Below are positions 42,701 through 52,776 of a stretch of DNA of 64,000 bases, piece after piece (positions within the stretch are counted from its first letter, which is position 1; every line of letters starts with the position of its first letter). Source of the stretch: Uloborus plumipes (taxonomy: Eukaryota > Arthropoda > Arachnida > Araneae > Uloboridae); NCBI GenBank assembly GCA_038373865.1, contig JAXGGA010004665.1, forward strand, positions 1-64,000, written 5' to 3'. A program made the translations under genes and the position numbers. A model generated the notes under the pieces. It did not search any database and was not told where the DNA came from. It saw nothing but the letters and a program-made list of their open reading frames with translations.

Positions 42701-45700
42701 AAAAAACAGTTTTTTTTCATCGGAAACCAAAAAAAGATGCTTCTACCATAAAACTAATGTAACATAGATTTCAAAAATGCAAAAATATGAAAATCGAAAA
42801 ATTTGCAGTTACTGCCCTTTACCTGCCCACGGCAGTATATTTTTTTGTATAAAAGTTTTAGAGATAAAAACGTAGTTGATATTGCTTACCTGAAAGAGAA
42901 ATATTTCAAAAATACTTTAGTGTATATAAAGGGGGGGGGGGGTGATGTTTGATCTTTAACTTTTTTTCCATAAAGAAAGCTTTTTTTTAGTCAGGAATTT
43001 TTAAATTTTCCCTGAATTTTTTCACAAAATTTCCCAGATTTTTCCAGATGTCTGAAAAAATGACTTTGCAGGTTATTCAAAGATTTCCTGACTTTTGCAA
43101 ATTATTCGGGTTTTCCAGGTATTCGAAAATTTCCTTAACTTTTGCAGTTTATCCAGGTTTTAAAGTTATTTGAAAAGTTTCCATAACTTTTCCAGGTTCT
43201 CCTTGTTTTATAGGTTAGTAGATAACAAAATTACAATCTTGCCAAATAGATTAAAGTTAAAACAACATCAGTCAATTACATTGATTTCAGTCATTTGATT
43301 GAGTCAATTGTATTTGATGATTCGGTACACCTGAAAATTTGTAAAACGTTGCATTTACGAATTTACTTCAAGCATTTACAAACTGCACAATTGCTCAATA
43401 TTTTATCAGGACTTTAATAGTAGCTAACAGTAACGTTTTATTTATTTATATTTTGAATCAATATTTTCCTTTTAACTCCATGACCTTGAAACGTATCTCA
43501 TAATATTTTTGATTAAACACCTTCCATAGCTTTTAAAATTCTTTTTCATTGATTGGTTATGCATTAAAACACTTTCATTTCTCAAATGGATATTATCAAA
43601 AAAATTGAGAAACGCTGCTGAAATACACTTTTTTTTACTTAGTCAATGACTTGGAGAGCATGAGCTGAGAGTTATTTTACTTTGGGTGATAGCAAATCGA
43701 TCGGCCACAGATTAATCTTCAGGCTCCGCTTTTTCCTTCTTGATCTTCAAAATTTGACGATTTTCAATTAATCGATGGTTTGTTCGTAGCAGCACAGATT
43801 GATTTTTTAATGTACGGAGACAAAAAAGAATGCTGTATAAAAGTCTCAGATTTTTTTAAAATTTTTAATAATGCTTTTAGATGCAATAGGAATTTTTAAA
43901 AGTTCAAAAGAATGAATTTTTTTCTCGAAATTTCATCCTGAGGACTCATCAGGAAAAGATGCGTGATATTTCTTTTCATTGATTTTATTTAATTTTAATT
44001 TTTTTAGATATATTCACAAGGTTAAAAATACAAAGAACTTTAAAAAAAAAAATCTCAGTGTAAATACTCTTGGGGGCAAAACCCTTGAAAAAAATACAAC
44101 ATACCTTCTCATATGATTTTATACTTTCTGAATTAGGAACTCTGTATGTTTGTTATTCATTAACAGGGTGAGCAACTCATTAGACTTTTGGTTTTATTGG
44201 TTTGTTAACAACATTACGACGTAGCTATCTAATTTCAAAATTTTTTGTTTGATGGCCAGAGAAGTAATAGGAGAAAAAAATCTATAAAACATTGAGTTGG
44301 AAATCCTTTATTTATTCTACTTTAATCAAGTCAATGAGTTCAATCAGTTTCCTTCGTTTTTGTTAGAAACTCGAAGCATAGGCGTATGTGTCGATGAAGA
44401 ATATCTAAAAGTAACACTGAGAGCTTATGTGTGCGTGTGTCAGTTGCCTCCTGATCAGACAAAATGGTCCAGAAGTATAAAATTTTAGATACAGGTATTT
44501 TGGGTAGGATAGTTCCCTGGGCGCAATGAGGATAAAAATCTAACATAAAACAGAAGTATAGTGAAGTGGAAGTGTCGTTATAAATTCACGACTATTAGGG
44601 GAGAACTTAGAAATATTACGCCAAATTTGGAGCCAAGAGTGATATACTGAATCACTTTGACGATATTGGCAAAATGTAGCGAAATTCCTTTAAAGTCGCA
44701 AAATTGCTTTGCTAATTTTCCGGGTAAAAACTAAAAATAATATAAACGGTGTAAAAACTAAAAACACGGATTGAGCTGGTTTTAGTAAAAATGTCTCGAA
44801 TTTAAAACATACATAATTGGAAAATTTTTACAGCATTATAACTTTTTGGAATTTAATCCTTCAATTTAAAATTTTACTGCCTGGAACATTTCGTCAAACG
44901 GACTTACAAGATATCTATTGACAGAAAACGTATTTCTTTCGATCACCCTGTTTTCAATTTCAGTTTAAAAACGCTTCAGATTCTTCCTAAGTTCCCATTT
45001 AAGATTTTCTTTTTGTTGTCATACTGTGAAACCTTTTTGTCAAATATTTTGAAACACGGGGAAACGAAGGGTGCATTTCTCAACGCACGATACTCAATGA
45101 ATCAGTTCTATTTTGTACCTGTTTCTCACTAATGGGTACGAAGTCCTTGAACACGGTCCAAGTCACAGCTTCGCTACAGGGAGGGGTCGTCAAAGATCCT
45201 TTGTATCGGTAGTAAGGCATCAGATCGTCTGGCAACAAGGATTCCAAGGTGAAGGCATCGTCTAAATCTGCTTTGCTTCCCTCCTGTCGAACGTCATCCA
45301 ACTTGTCGATGATGGGTGTCAGAGCAGGATTGTCTTCGTCGTCCAACTTGAAAAAGAACAAAACAATTCAAAATGCTGAACACGTACAGTCGCGCCCGCT
45401 TATTGGAATATCGGTTAAAAGAATATCCCGCTTGATATAATACATTTTCAAGGTACCAAACCGTTTTAATCCACTATTTTGTTCTCGGGTAATTGAATAT
45501 CCCGCTTATTAGAATATTTTTTCGTGGCAAAATGGCTATTCCATAAAGCGGGCTCGACTGTAGAATGGCATCTTGAAATTAGTGACTGTAGCACGTAGCT
45601 CATGACGTGAAGCCAGAGTCATAGCCAGAACGAGTGTCCAGGATAGGCAAATGAAAAAAAAAAAAAACTTTTGGATAGGCTAAAAAAAAGAATAAAACTT

Positions 45701-48700
45701 AAGTAATAATAAATGCTGCCGTCTTCCTTAAATTTAGTCAAGCCGCAGGGCCATCATGCAGGTACTGGGAGGGGGGCGTATAGAGTTGAGAGGTAACGTA
45801 TTCAGACCCATATAAAATGCAGAGAGAGAGAGATAAATTGGATTTTATCTTCTGGTGATATGATAGACATTACTAGATGACAAGCATATTAGTTCAAAGT
45901 ATTTTAGTACCAGCCAATGGCCCCGGGTCCCTCCCCCCAGATCCGACACTGGTTAGGAGTACCACAGCAATGCGGCCTGGTACGAAAAAAGTAATTAAAA
46001 CTTATTTTTGTACACCTACTGACAATAAGAAAAGATTGTAAAACGATTGGACAAGGGATCCCCGTAATAAATCTGGGGCCCATACAGGGACGTCATTTCA
46101 AGTTTTTCCAGGGGGGTTAGGGCAAAGGGTAAAAACACAATGTAATTTCATTGGAAATGAGCAAAAACCACGCCCACTTATATGTAAATACATTGATTTC
46201 TCAAAGTCAGGGTGGGGGGCAATTGACCCCCCCCTGCCCCCCTAAATGACAGGCTTTGGCCCAAAGGGTTACTTGTTTTAAGAGTTTTTTGAAAATTCCT
46301 ATTAAGTAGACTCACGTTATAGCAAAGCTCGAGAGAAAGAAGTTAAAGAATTCTCTTTTTCAATTCAGAACACTCCATACATTTCCTTTCTTGTTTTCTC
46401 AGTTTATATTTCTCCCAACTGAGTTTGGTTTATTCAGTGGACTATTTTAAATTATTCAACGTTTAGCAAAACAGAAATTCTTCGATAGCACTCTGCTTTC
46501 CAACAATGAACAGACATAATCATTCCTCCAAGTTCACTGCTATTGCCCCTGACCACTACTTCGTTCCAAAGGAGGAATTTGCACGCGAAAGAACGATTCA
46601 GGAAATCAGATATGCGCAATGATGTATCAAAGTTTACTCGGCATCTGGCATTAGTTCGTAGGATATGGATAAGCGGAGGATATACATTGTATGGATGGTT
46701 AACATAATTGGTACGAGGATGGGGAAATCGTGGTTAGCGTCCAACTCATACTCTTCATCCCAGGTAGCACAAATAACCTTTAAACGTTTTATAAACGTTT
46801 TTAAGCGGTTGTTACAACGTTAACAACCATTTTACAACCTTAAAAAAACGAAGTGTGCTACTTGGAATGATATGCAGAATAAATCTTCTCTTACTTGCTT
46901 TTAAAATATGAAAACAGTTAAACGATTTTACAAAAGAGGGAAGGGGGAGGGGTTGTTGAACTCCTCCTTACAAAGAATAAAAAGTTCTAGGTATGGTTGT
47001 ATATGACGAAATCAGGTAAATGTCGTCATTAGACGGTGAATATTAACATTGGCATGCCAAAGTCACCGTCAAAAGGCCCAATATTTCTGGTAAATCACCG
47101 GCGAAAGTCGAAATTATTCAATTTTTTCTGTCTTTTGCGGTAACATGCAAATGCCACTGTATGGTCCAACTCAGTAGTTTGCAAATTGTGCTTTCTTATA
47201 TGCTTCATTAATGTGCTTTCGTATATTGTCTATTGGTATTCCTTATGGCGCACTACAAGCCTTTAAAGTTCTATCATGAAGTTTATTGGGCAAATAAGTC
47301 CTTGTTGATTAAATGACCTTCTCAAAAAATTCGTGTCACTGCCTCAAAAATCGGACCATTTGGCAGAAGTACCCTTCTTACAATTCAAAGCTCCATTTTA
47401 ATTTTTGTGAAGTAATAACATGAGACAAAATCTGGTATGGACCCCACACTATTTCCTTTTACGTGTAAATTTCTTAGTAGTTGCCTTAAGTGTTAAAAAA
47501 GTGCTTGGAGTAAGCAAGGTAACAATTCAAATATTTACTCCCCTAATCTACCACGAAACAATGCAAAAAATATTTTACAATGATTATTTTTCTAAATATT
47601 GCTGATTTTAATATCATTTAGTGAATTTTTCGCAAAATTTCGCCAATAGCGCCAAGTTGAACCCAAATTCAAAAAATTATTTTTTCGCCAAATTTGTCGC
47701 CCACTTGGCGATATGTCGCCAAGTTGGCGTCAAACACTTGGCGACTAAAATCTTGGCGACATGTCGCCAAGTGGTGGCGCCAATTCATATCACTTGAGTC
47801 TGTATTGAAATTAACATTGATTTACCCCAAAAAAGGGGTAAAAGACCCCTTTGGGAACATTCGAATGCAATCACAAGGGGAGGTGCACAACTAGACCCTC
47901 CTCAGAGCCTACATACCAAGCTAGAAGTTTCTACGGCATATAGTTTTTGAGTTATGCGAGCCACATACGCACATACATCCGCACATACGTACATACAGAC
48001 GTCACGAGAAAACTCGTCGTAATTTACTCGGGGGTGGTCGAAATTGATTTTTTGGCTCTTTGTATGTTGTTAGGTACATATGCACGTGCTGACAGGTCGA
48101 AAAAACTACACGACATTCATTCAGGGGTGAGCAAAGTCAAAATTTAGACCGAAATTTGAGTGAAATTTTTTTCGTGATCACAATACTTCCTTTACTACGT
48201 AAAAGGAAGTAAAAAAGTGACACAGTTATATGCCATGTCAATCCTTTCTTTAAACATGTGACTCGAACAACGCTAATTTTGTGATCCATAATTAGTTTTG
48301 AACTTAGAAAAGAAGAGAGAGGCGAAGCCACTTTGGTTTTGAAGATGAAGAGCAGTTGCCCCCTGTACAAGCCGTCTATGTTTTCTCATATTGTAAGTTC
48401 ACATTAGTCATCTGACTTTCTTCAAAATTGCAACATGACTGATCTGAGCAGATCTTGTATTTAATACTAACTTAACAAGTGAAAGAGGTAAGTATGTGTA
48501 ATGAGACTTTTTCACGAAGGAAAATTTAATGATACATATATGCTTTCTTTATAAAGGTCATTTTCCGATTTAATCCTTACTTTGAATAATACTGCTAGGA
48601 CAGCAAGACCATCTTCCTTCTGTAGAGCTTTCTCCTTAGTCTTGTAGTTCTTATTTATGTGAACAAAATGCATCTATAAAATGAAACCAATTTTAAATGA

Positions 48701-50586
48701 AATATAGCAATTTTATTTCTTCCAATCAATTCAAATAATAAATCTTTTTTAAACAAGTTTATATTTCATTGAAAAATATGTTATTTAGGTTAATAGAGCT
48801 ATGGTTTTTATTTAGGTTGATTAATCCCGTTTAAGTTTTCGTACATTTTTATAGCAGTTTGCTTTTTTTTAATATTTTGAAATAGGTACTTTTCAAAAGA
48901 ATTAGTACTTCGGCCGTAGAATATTTTCAAGCGTCTGCCACACAGACGTAAGAGGTAAACATTGTGCATGTCAGAGGTCAACCTACTAGAACAGCACTGC
49001 AAACTAGAGCAGTTAAGACTCTTTGACAACTTGTATAACCCCCTTAACCTTGCCCTTAACAAATAATCCCCCTAATCACATGGTTCCAGAAAACCTGAGT
49101 ATATAACGCTGATTTTAAGAATTATAATATTTCGATACGGAATATGAATTTGCTAAAAATAAATTACCTCAAGGGGGAAACTTTGGCCATCGATTAAATG
49201 TTCGGAGCCTTTCTTACTATCGGATCCCCAGTGGAAGTGTAGCTGTAGGAACTGATACTGGTCGTCCATTCCTCCCTCGTCAATAGTCCTGGGTGGGTCC
49301 TTGGAGCCAGGGCTGACTTGAACTGAGAAATGATAAGCTATTTATTGTACTGAAATTATCGTTTTAAATTATATGAAAAGGTTCATACAGATTATTTTGA
49401 AAAATATTTCAGTATAAAATCAATAACGACAAAGTCAATGAGATTTATGTTGCGAATGTATCGTTCACCAGCGTGTAATAGTAATACGTCTAAAACATAA
49501 ATAAATCTATATAGATAAAAATCAAAGTTTGATGACGTCATAGCTTGCGTGTCAAACGCTCTTCTGTAAAATTTACCCGACGTACGATTATGAGTATTGG
49601 TACAAAATTAATTTTGCATTCTGATAGTTTGGGTAACGGTACCGAATTTTTCAGATTTTTCCTAGATGTCTTAAAATTTAATTAAAATTTGGTAATTTAC
49701 AATTTACCTCTCCATTTAATCTTTTCTAAAAGAAAATTTTTCGTGATTGAAGTGAAAAAAATTGCCTATTTGCATGTGCTAATATTTACTGTTTTTCAAA
49801 GTAATTCTCTATTTATTTTAGGATTCCGCTTCGTTTCGTTCATGTAGCTCAACTTTATTTTCTTCAGATGATTAATTACGCTTTTATTGCGGAAATTAAT
49901 TTTGCTTTTCAGTAATAAATTTCCTATTCTATTATTTTATCTTCTCAGATTATTTATGAGAAAAACTCTTCCAGCACAGCTTTGCACACAGGACCGCAGA
50001 CTCATATAATTTTAGTCCATTTGGTGAGGGAGAAAGTTTTGAATAAAACCGGAGAATCATAATTACTTGTGTGTCCATTGTTTTCGATTCGCGCATCAAC
50101 GAGTGGGTCGTCGTAGTTGTCGAACTCGAATGCGTCCAGTTCGTCATTCAGGTCCACTTCGCTGTTCACTATGTCGATTGGAGATTGCCTCGCTCCCCCG
50201 CACTTCTTGAACATTTTGGGCCAATGGTCGGGACCTGGAAAAAACATTCGAAGGATCAGGAACCGAAATTTTTCGGTATTCAATACAGAGAGAACGGTTG
50301 TGTAGAAGACGTAATAGTGACAACGTAATAGTGACAACGACAATAAGTCAAAATAATGTGAAATTCTGGTGTTACGTCTCGCGTTAAAAGCTTTTTTTTA
50401 AAACGCTTTTATCAGTTTTACATAGTGGGTTTGTTTGTACGTGTGTAACTCTGAATAAAAGACAAAATTCACGTTCTTTGCAAGTATAAAAGTAATATAT
50501 TTAGTACTAGAGTTAGTACGCCACGGCTTTGCCTGTGGTGAAATTTAAAGGATTTTCACTGCTGTCACTGTATCTGTATTGCACAA

Positions 50587-50667
<81 letters not shown>

Positions 50668-51360
50668 AACTAGGTTCCGTTCGAAAATTAATTTCAAGCG
50701 CAATTTAACCAGAGTTTATTAGAAAAAAAAAATCTGCCTTTGCTTCCTTCAGTATTAATGATAGTACAAATTTTTTTTTCTTCTCTGTTTGTCAAGAACG
50801 TGACTTATATGCCGACCACCTTATCTAGTGGTCAGAGCAGTCTGCCACGGATGGTGTGTTCCCGGGTTCGAATCCCGGCCTGGGCATGGATGTGCTTTCC
50901 CTCTCCTGTCCTTGTCCTTTCTTTGTGTGAATGTATTGTTGTGCTGTGAAAGGTTGCCTACCCTATAAACGGGTCCCTTTGGCATGCGTGTACTGTGGAA
51001 GTCGGACTTCACACCAAATTATGGTACAGTTGCAAAAATGAAGCAGCGCACCACAAATTGACAGCCTGGCTGGCACAAGACAATAACAACAACAGGTGAC
51101 TTATATATTTTTAAAATTTCTCAGAACGAGTTCAGATTTCGGGCTAAACGTAATGTAAGCATCGTTTCATTAACTCTAAAAAGCGTATTTTTTAGTTTTT
51201 TTAAACTCTAATTTAAATTATTCATTCTTCAGAGAGTCCTTTTAAATGCCAAGTTCAAATGCATCCCTCAAATAAATAAACATATTACCTGTTTTGTCTT
51301 CATAATTCCAGTTGTGATGGTCTTTAGCATCCCTCCGTTCTCTTTCGAGAAAATCAAAAC
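39539..51360 (-). CDS. Secreted GPI-anchored alpha-carbonic anhydrase, six 3' coding exons
   Basis: Minus-strand exons 51360-51289, 50234-50067, 49322-49168, 48673-48581, 45346-45119 and 39727-39539 join in frame to 300 residues and a stop. The enzyme interconverts CO2 and bicarbonate. Visible family marks, in human CA2 numbering: NNGHT (His64 proton shuttle), QLHFHWG (zinc ligands His94, His96), GSEH (Glu106), EMHFVH split over an exon junction (His119), SLTTPPCSE (Thr199, Cys203), and [11 protein letters not shown] with the second Cys of the secreted-type disulfide. After the catalytic fold, an acidic linker, a small-residue DNAAAS stretch and a hydrophobic tail ending ALIL* look like a GPI signal, as in CA4-type enzymes. 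The signal-peptide exon above 51360 is not found. The exon-intron order and phases are all consistent. Confidence 0.93.
39775..40652. mobile_element. Probable piggyBac-like element, 878 bp
   Basis: It is flanked by TTAA (39771-39774, 40653-40656). The ends CCCCTTAGCTGTGAC and CTCCTTGCCAGTGTC agree at 10 of 15 positions. It lies 44 bp upstream of the last carbonic anhydrase exon in transcript direction. The match is modest, so chance TTAA sites remain possible. Confidence 0.45.
39902..40188. mobile_element. Foldback MITE with about 70-bp arms
   Basis: CGCTGTTAAAACTAAAGGCT, then GCATGTGGCACATTTAAGG, pairs with the inverse of CACTGTTAAAACTACAGGTT, then GCATGTGGTACCTTTAAG. The arms go on to GCACCAGCGGCACCC. 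No target duplication is visible. The interior repeats GGCACCC(T/A)-like words. Confidence 0.75.
40814..42835. mobile_element. Family D DNA transposon, copy 2 (2022 bp)
   Basis: The ends are CTGCCGTGGGCAGGTAAACG and, inverted, CTGCCGTGGGCAGGTAAAGG, flanked by TATA on both sides (40810-40813, 42836-42839). It is collinear with copy 1 but lacks about 105 bp near the left end and about 250 bp of the central loop. It contains a longer GTAT microsatellite (about 41445-41507). It is inserted in a carbonic anhydrase intron. Confidence 0.88.
42985..43205. repeat. Degenerate 60-70 bp tandem repeat
   Basis: TTTCCCTGAATTTTT, CAGATTTTTCCAG, AGATTTCCTGACTTTTGCA, TTCCAGGTATTCGAAAATTT, then CCTTAACTTTTGCA and CCATAACTTTTCCAGG return in three to four loosely matching units. 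Non-coding. Confidence 0.55.
43206..45118. other. Carbonic anhydrase intron, nothing further recognised
   Basis: AT-rich, no paired termini and no tRNA-like boxes. ORFs are short and lack family motifs. The intron as a whole runs from 45118 down to 39728. Confidence 0.5.
45119..45346 (-). CDS. Carbonic anhydrase exon (active-site C-terminal half)
   Basis: Acceptor TTTTTCAAG, donor AAACAG|GTACAA, 76 codons. It contains [17 protein letters not shown], then [19 protein letters not shown] (Thr199 and Cys203 region) and [12 protein letters not shown], all standard alpha-CA blocks. Confidence 0.95.
45387..45560. mobile_element. Tigger-like MITE, 174 bp
   Basis: The ends are CAGTCGCGCCCGCTTATTGG and, inverted, CAGTCGAGCCCGCTTTATGG. 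TA flanks both sides (45385-45386, 45561-45562). The internal TTAGAATATTTTTTCG is shared with 16266-16350. Confidence 0.85.
46760..46865. mobile_element. Small MITE, 106 bp
   Basis: CCAGGTAGCACA at the left and its near inverse TGTGCTACTTGG at the right enclose AACGTT-rich sequence (AAACGTTTTATAAACGTTTTT, ACAACGTTAACAACC). No clear target duplication. Class not assigned. Confidence 0.6.
47420..48215 (-). mobile_element. Family D right-half fragment (copy 3)
   Basis: It is collinear in reverse with 13320-14100: GGTATGGACCCCACACTA, the CGCCAAG cluster, CTTGGCGACATGTCGCCAAG (47752-47771), GGGAACATTCGAATGCAA, the ACATACG-type microsatellite and GTGATCACAATACTTCCTTT, then ACTACGTAAAAGGAAGTA. Neither CTGCC end is present. 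Confidence 0.75.
48581..48673 (-). CDS. Carbonic anhydrase exon (third zinc ligand)
   Basis: It is 31 codons, acceptor TTTTATAG, donor CAAA|GTAAGG. It starts [10 protein letters not shown], where the first His is the zinc ligand equivalent to His119, and continues to [12 protein letters not shown]. Confidence 0.95.
49168..49322 (-). CDS. Carbonic anhydrase exon (first two zinc ligands)
   Basis: It contains [20 protein letters not shown] and [11 protein letters not shown]: zinc ligands equivalent to His94/His96 and the Glu106 gatekeeper. Acceptor ATTTCTCAG, donor GAG|GTAATT. Confidence 0.95.
50067..50234 (-). CDS. Carbonic anhydrase exon (QSPIDI and proton shuttle)
   Basis: It contains [20 protein letters not shown], then DIVNSEVDL, and ends in RIENNGHT, which holds the His64 equivalent. 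Acceptor TTTTTTCCAG, donor ACAA|GTAATT. Confidence 0.95.
50507..50588 (-). mobile_element. Helitron 3' end (truncated copy)
   Basis: On the minus strand CCACAGGCAAAGCCGTGG forms a hairpin, followed by ten bases and CTAG|T. This matches the end of the Helitron at 26371. It extends right into a (TA)n tract and no 5' TC...TACTA end follows, so only the terminus remains. Confidence 0.65.
50589..50661. repeat. (TA)n microsatellite
   Basis: About 36 uninterrupted AT units in the carbonic anhydrase intron, directly next to the truncated Helitron end. Confidence 0.95.
50811..51095 (+). mobile_element. tRNA-derived SINE, 285 bp
   Basis: The head contains an A-box-like TATCTAGTGGTCAGAG and a perfect B box GGTTCGAATCC within CCCGGGTTCGAATCCCGG. 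The body is non-tRNA and the tail is AATAACAACAACAG. Perfect 11-bp target duplications GTGACTTATAT lie at 50800-50810 and 51096-51106. It inserted against the direction of the carbonic anhydrase gene, in its intron. Not a functional tRNA. Confidence 0.9.
51289..51360 (-). CDS. Carbonic anhydrase first identified exon
   Basis: It codes [20 protein letters not shown], then DKT, joining Gly-Pro-Asp-His-Trp-Pro in the next exon, the family's W.Y......G..HWP start. Acceptor TTCATTTGCAG, donor ACAG|GTAATA. There is no in-frame start, so at least one exon with the signal peptide lies upstream (above 51360). Confidence 0.9.
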
Positions 51361-52229
51361 CTGCAAATGAAAATAAACTTTATTTAATTGAATGAAGTCA
51401 ATAAAAATAAAACTCTATTGCTTTCAAATTGATAGTTCAAATTCAGTTAAGAAATATATTTTTATGGTTGGCAATTCTACGTATTCTTTCCATGAAGCCT
51501 GTGACTTCTTAACAATTTCATGCTCTTTGTTAAGAGTGTCCGTTGTTAAGGCATAAAAAACTTGATACGAACAATTTATATAAAAAGAAAGTACAATGGA
51601 AATTAAATGCATATGCAGGGCAATTGGAAAATGTGTATCCAAATTTAAAAGGGTTTAGAGGGGACGATAACGTGTAGGAATCATGGTGGAACTTAGGTTG
51701 CAAACGTAATGCTGACACGCTACATGAATACAAAACCAATCTGACAGATACGAGACAGGTCACAAATTTATTACTCAAAAACAAGTTTAGATAACATTTC
51801 AGTTTTGAAGAAAGGTTATTTGAATCAGTTTTTAAAATTTGCAGCCTGCAGTTGTATGACGCTCGTGGCAATGACGTGCCATTCTGACTAACTTTCTCCG
51901 TGCACGCGTTTATCACAGCTGCAAGCCACAAAATTCAGGAACTGCTTTAAACCTTAGTTAAAAAACAAGTTGTAGTGTAAAATCGTGATAATATAATTTA
52001 TCATTATGTCATAATTTGGAATGGTTTCACATCCATCCTTTTCTGGCTTTGTATTCATGTAACGCATCAGCATTGCGTTTGCGACGATATGCTAAGACAT
52101 GGTTCATACTTGCTATCGTCCCTTCTAAACCCCTTTAAAACTTGGCTACACAATTTTCCGATCACTGCGTATAAGAACCATCGTTAGCATCTCCTATAAT
52201 AAGTTTTATTCTTTTCAATTTGCATAAAG
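51361..52229. other. Upstream intron or flank of carbonic anhydrase
   Basis: No convincing signal-peptide exon was found on the minus strand. The ORF at 51530-51931 starts at a non-ATG codon and lacks a hydrophobic core with a cleavage site. Confidence 0.4.
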
Positions 52230-52457
52230 ATGATGAATTGGATATGTCGTAGAACCTTGCTCCATATGATGGAGGAAGTGGGTTCGATTCCCACTGCTGT
52301 CCTGGGTGTTATTGTCTCTGTGCTGCAAATGTTTCTTGTAGTGTCTTACATTTCACCAAATACAGAAGTCCAACATCTCGAAGAAATAACCTTAGTGTTT
52401 ACTATAAACTCGTGTACAACGATAGAGATTTATCGTCTAAGAATGGCATTTATTCTT
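52230..52457 (+). mobile_element. Possible tRNA-derived SINE fragment
   Basis: GTGGGTTCGATTCCCACTGC is a T-arm with a perfect B box (GGTTCGATTCC). An A box is poor. No tail or target duplication was recognised. Confidence 0.4.
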
Positions 52458-52776
52458 CACTGCAAAAAATGAACTGTTGTTTTTATAATATATTACTGGT
52501 AGTAGAATTTCCAATTTAAAGCTGTAAAATGCACAGTTATAAACTGTTAAACTAGCAATTTTAGTTTCTTACTGCAAACTTAGCAATTTTACAGTTTATT
52601 GCCATAAAATTTAGCAGTATTATATTATAAAAACAACAGTATAATACTAGCAGAAGAGGTTCCAGTTTGAAACTGTAAAATGCACGGTAATAAACTGCAA
52701 AATTATCAATTTTACAGTTTATTACTGTAAAATTAGCTGTATTATACTGTAAAAGCAACATTCATTTTTTACAGTG
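52458..52776. mobile_element. MITE with CACTG...CAGTG ends, 319 bp
   Basis: CACTGCAAAAAATGAACTGT at the left pairs with the inverse of CACTGTAAAAAATGAATGTT. The interior is built of (A)ACTGTAAAAT and TTTACAGTTTAT words, self-complementary to each other. Target duplication not clear. Confidence 0.7.

Noticed and set aside
49507..49560. Helitron 5' end (TCTATATAGATAAAAATCAA)
   Set aside because: Resembles Helitron starts, but no hairpin-CTAG end in the same orientation follows in this window.
50811..50890. Functional tRNA gene
   Set aside because: Only the A/B boxes and T-arm are tRNA-like; the acceptor stem does not close, and the 11-bp duplications plus the (AAC)n tail show a SINE.
51530..51931. 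Signal-peptide exon of the carbonic anhydrase
   Set aside because: The frame opens at a non-ATG codon, has no hydrophobic core followed by a cleavage site and no donor in the needed phase that I could justify.
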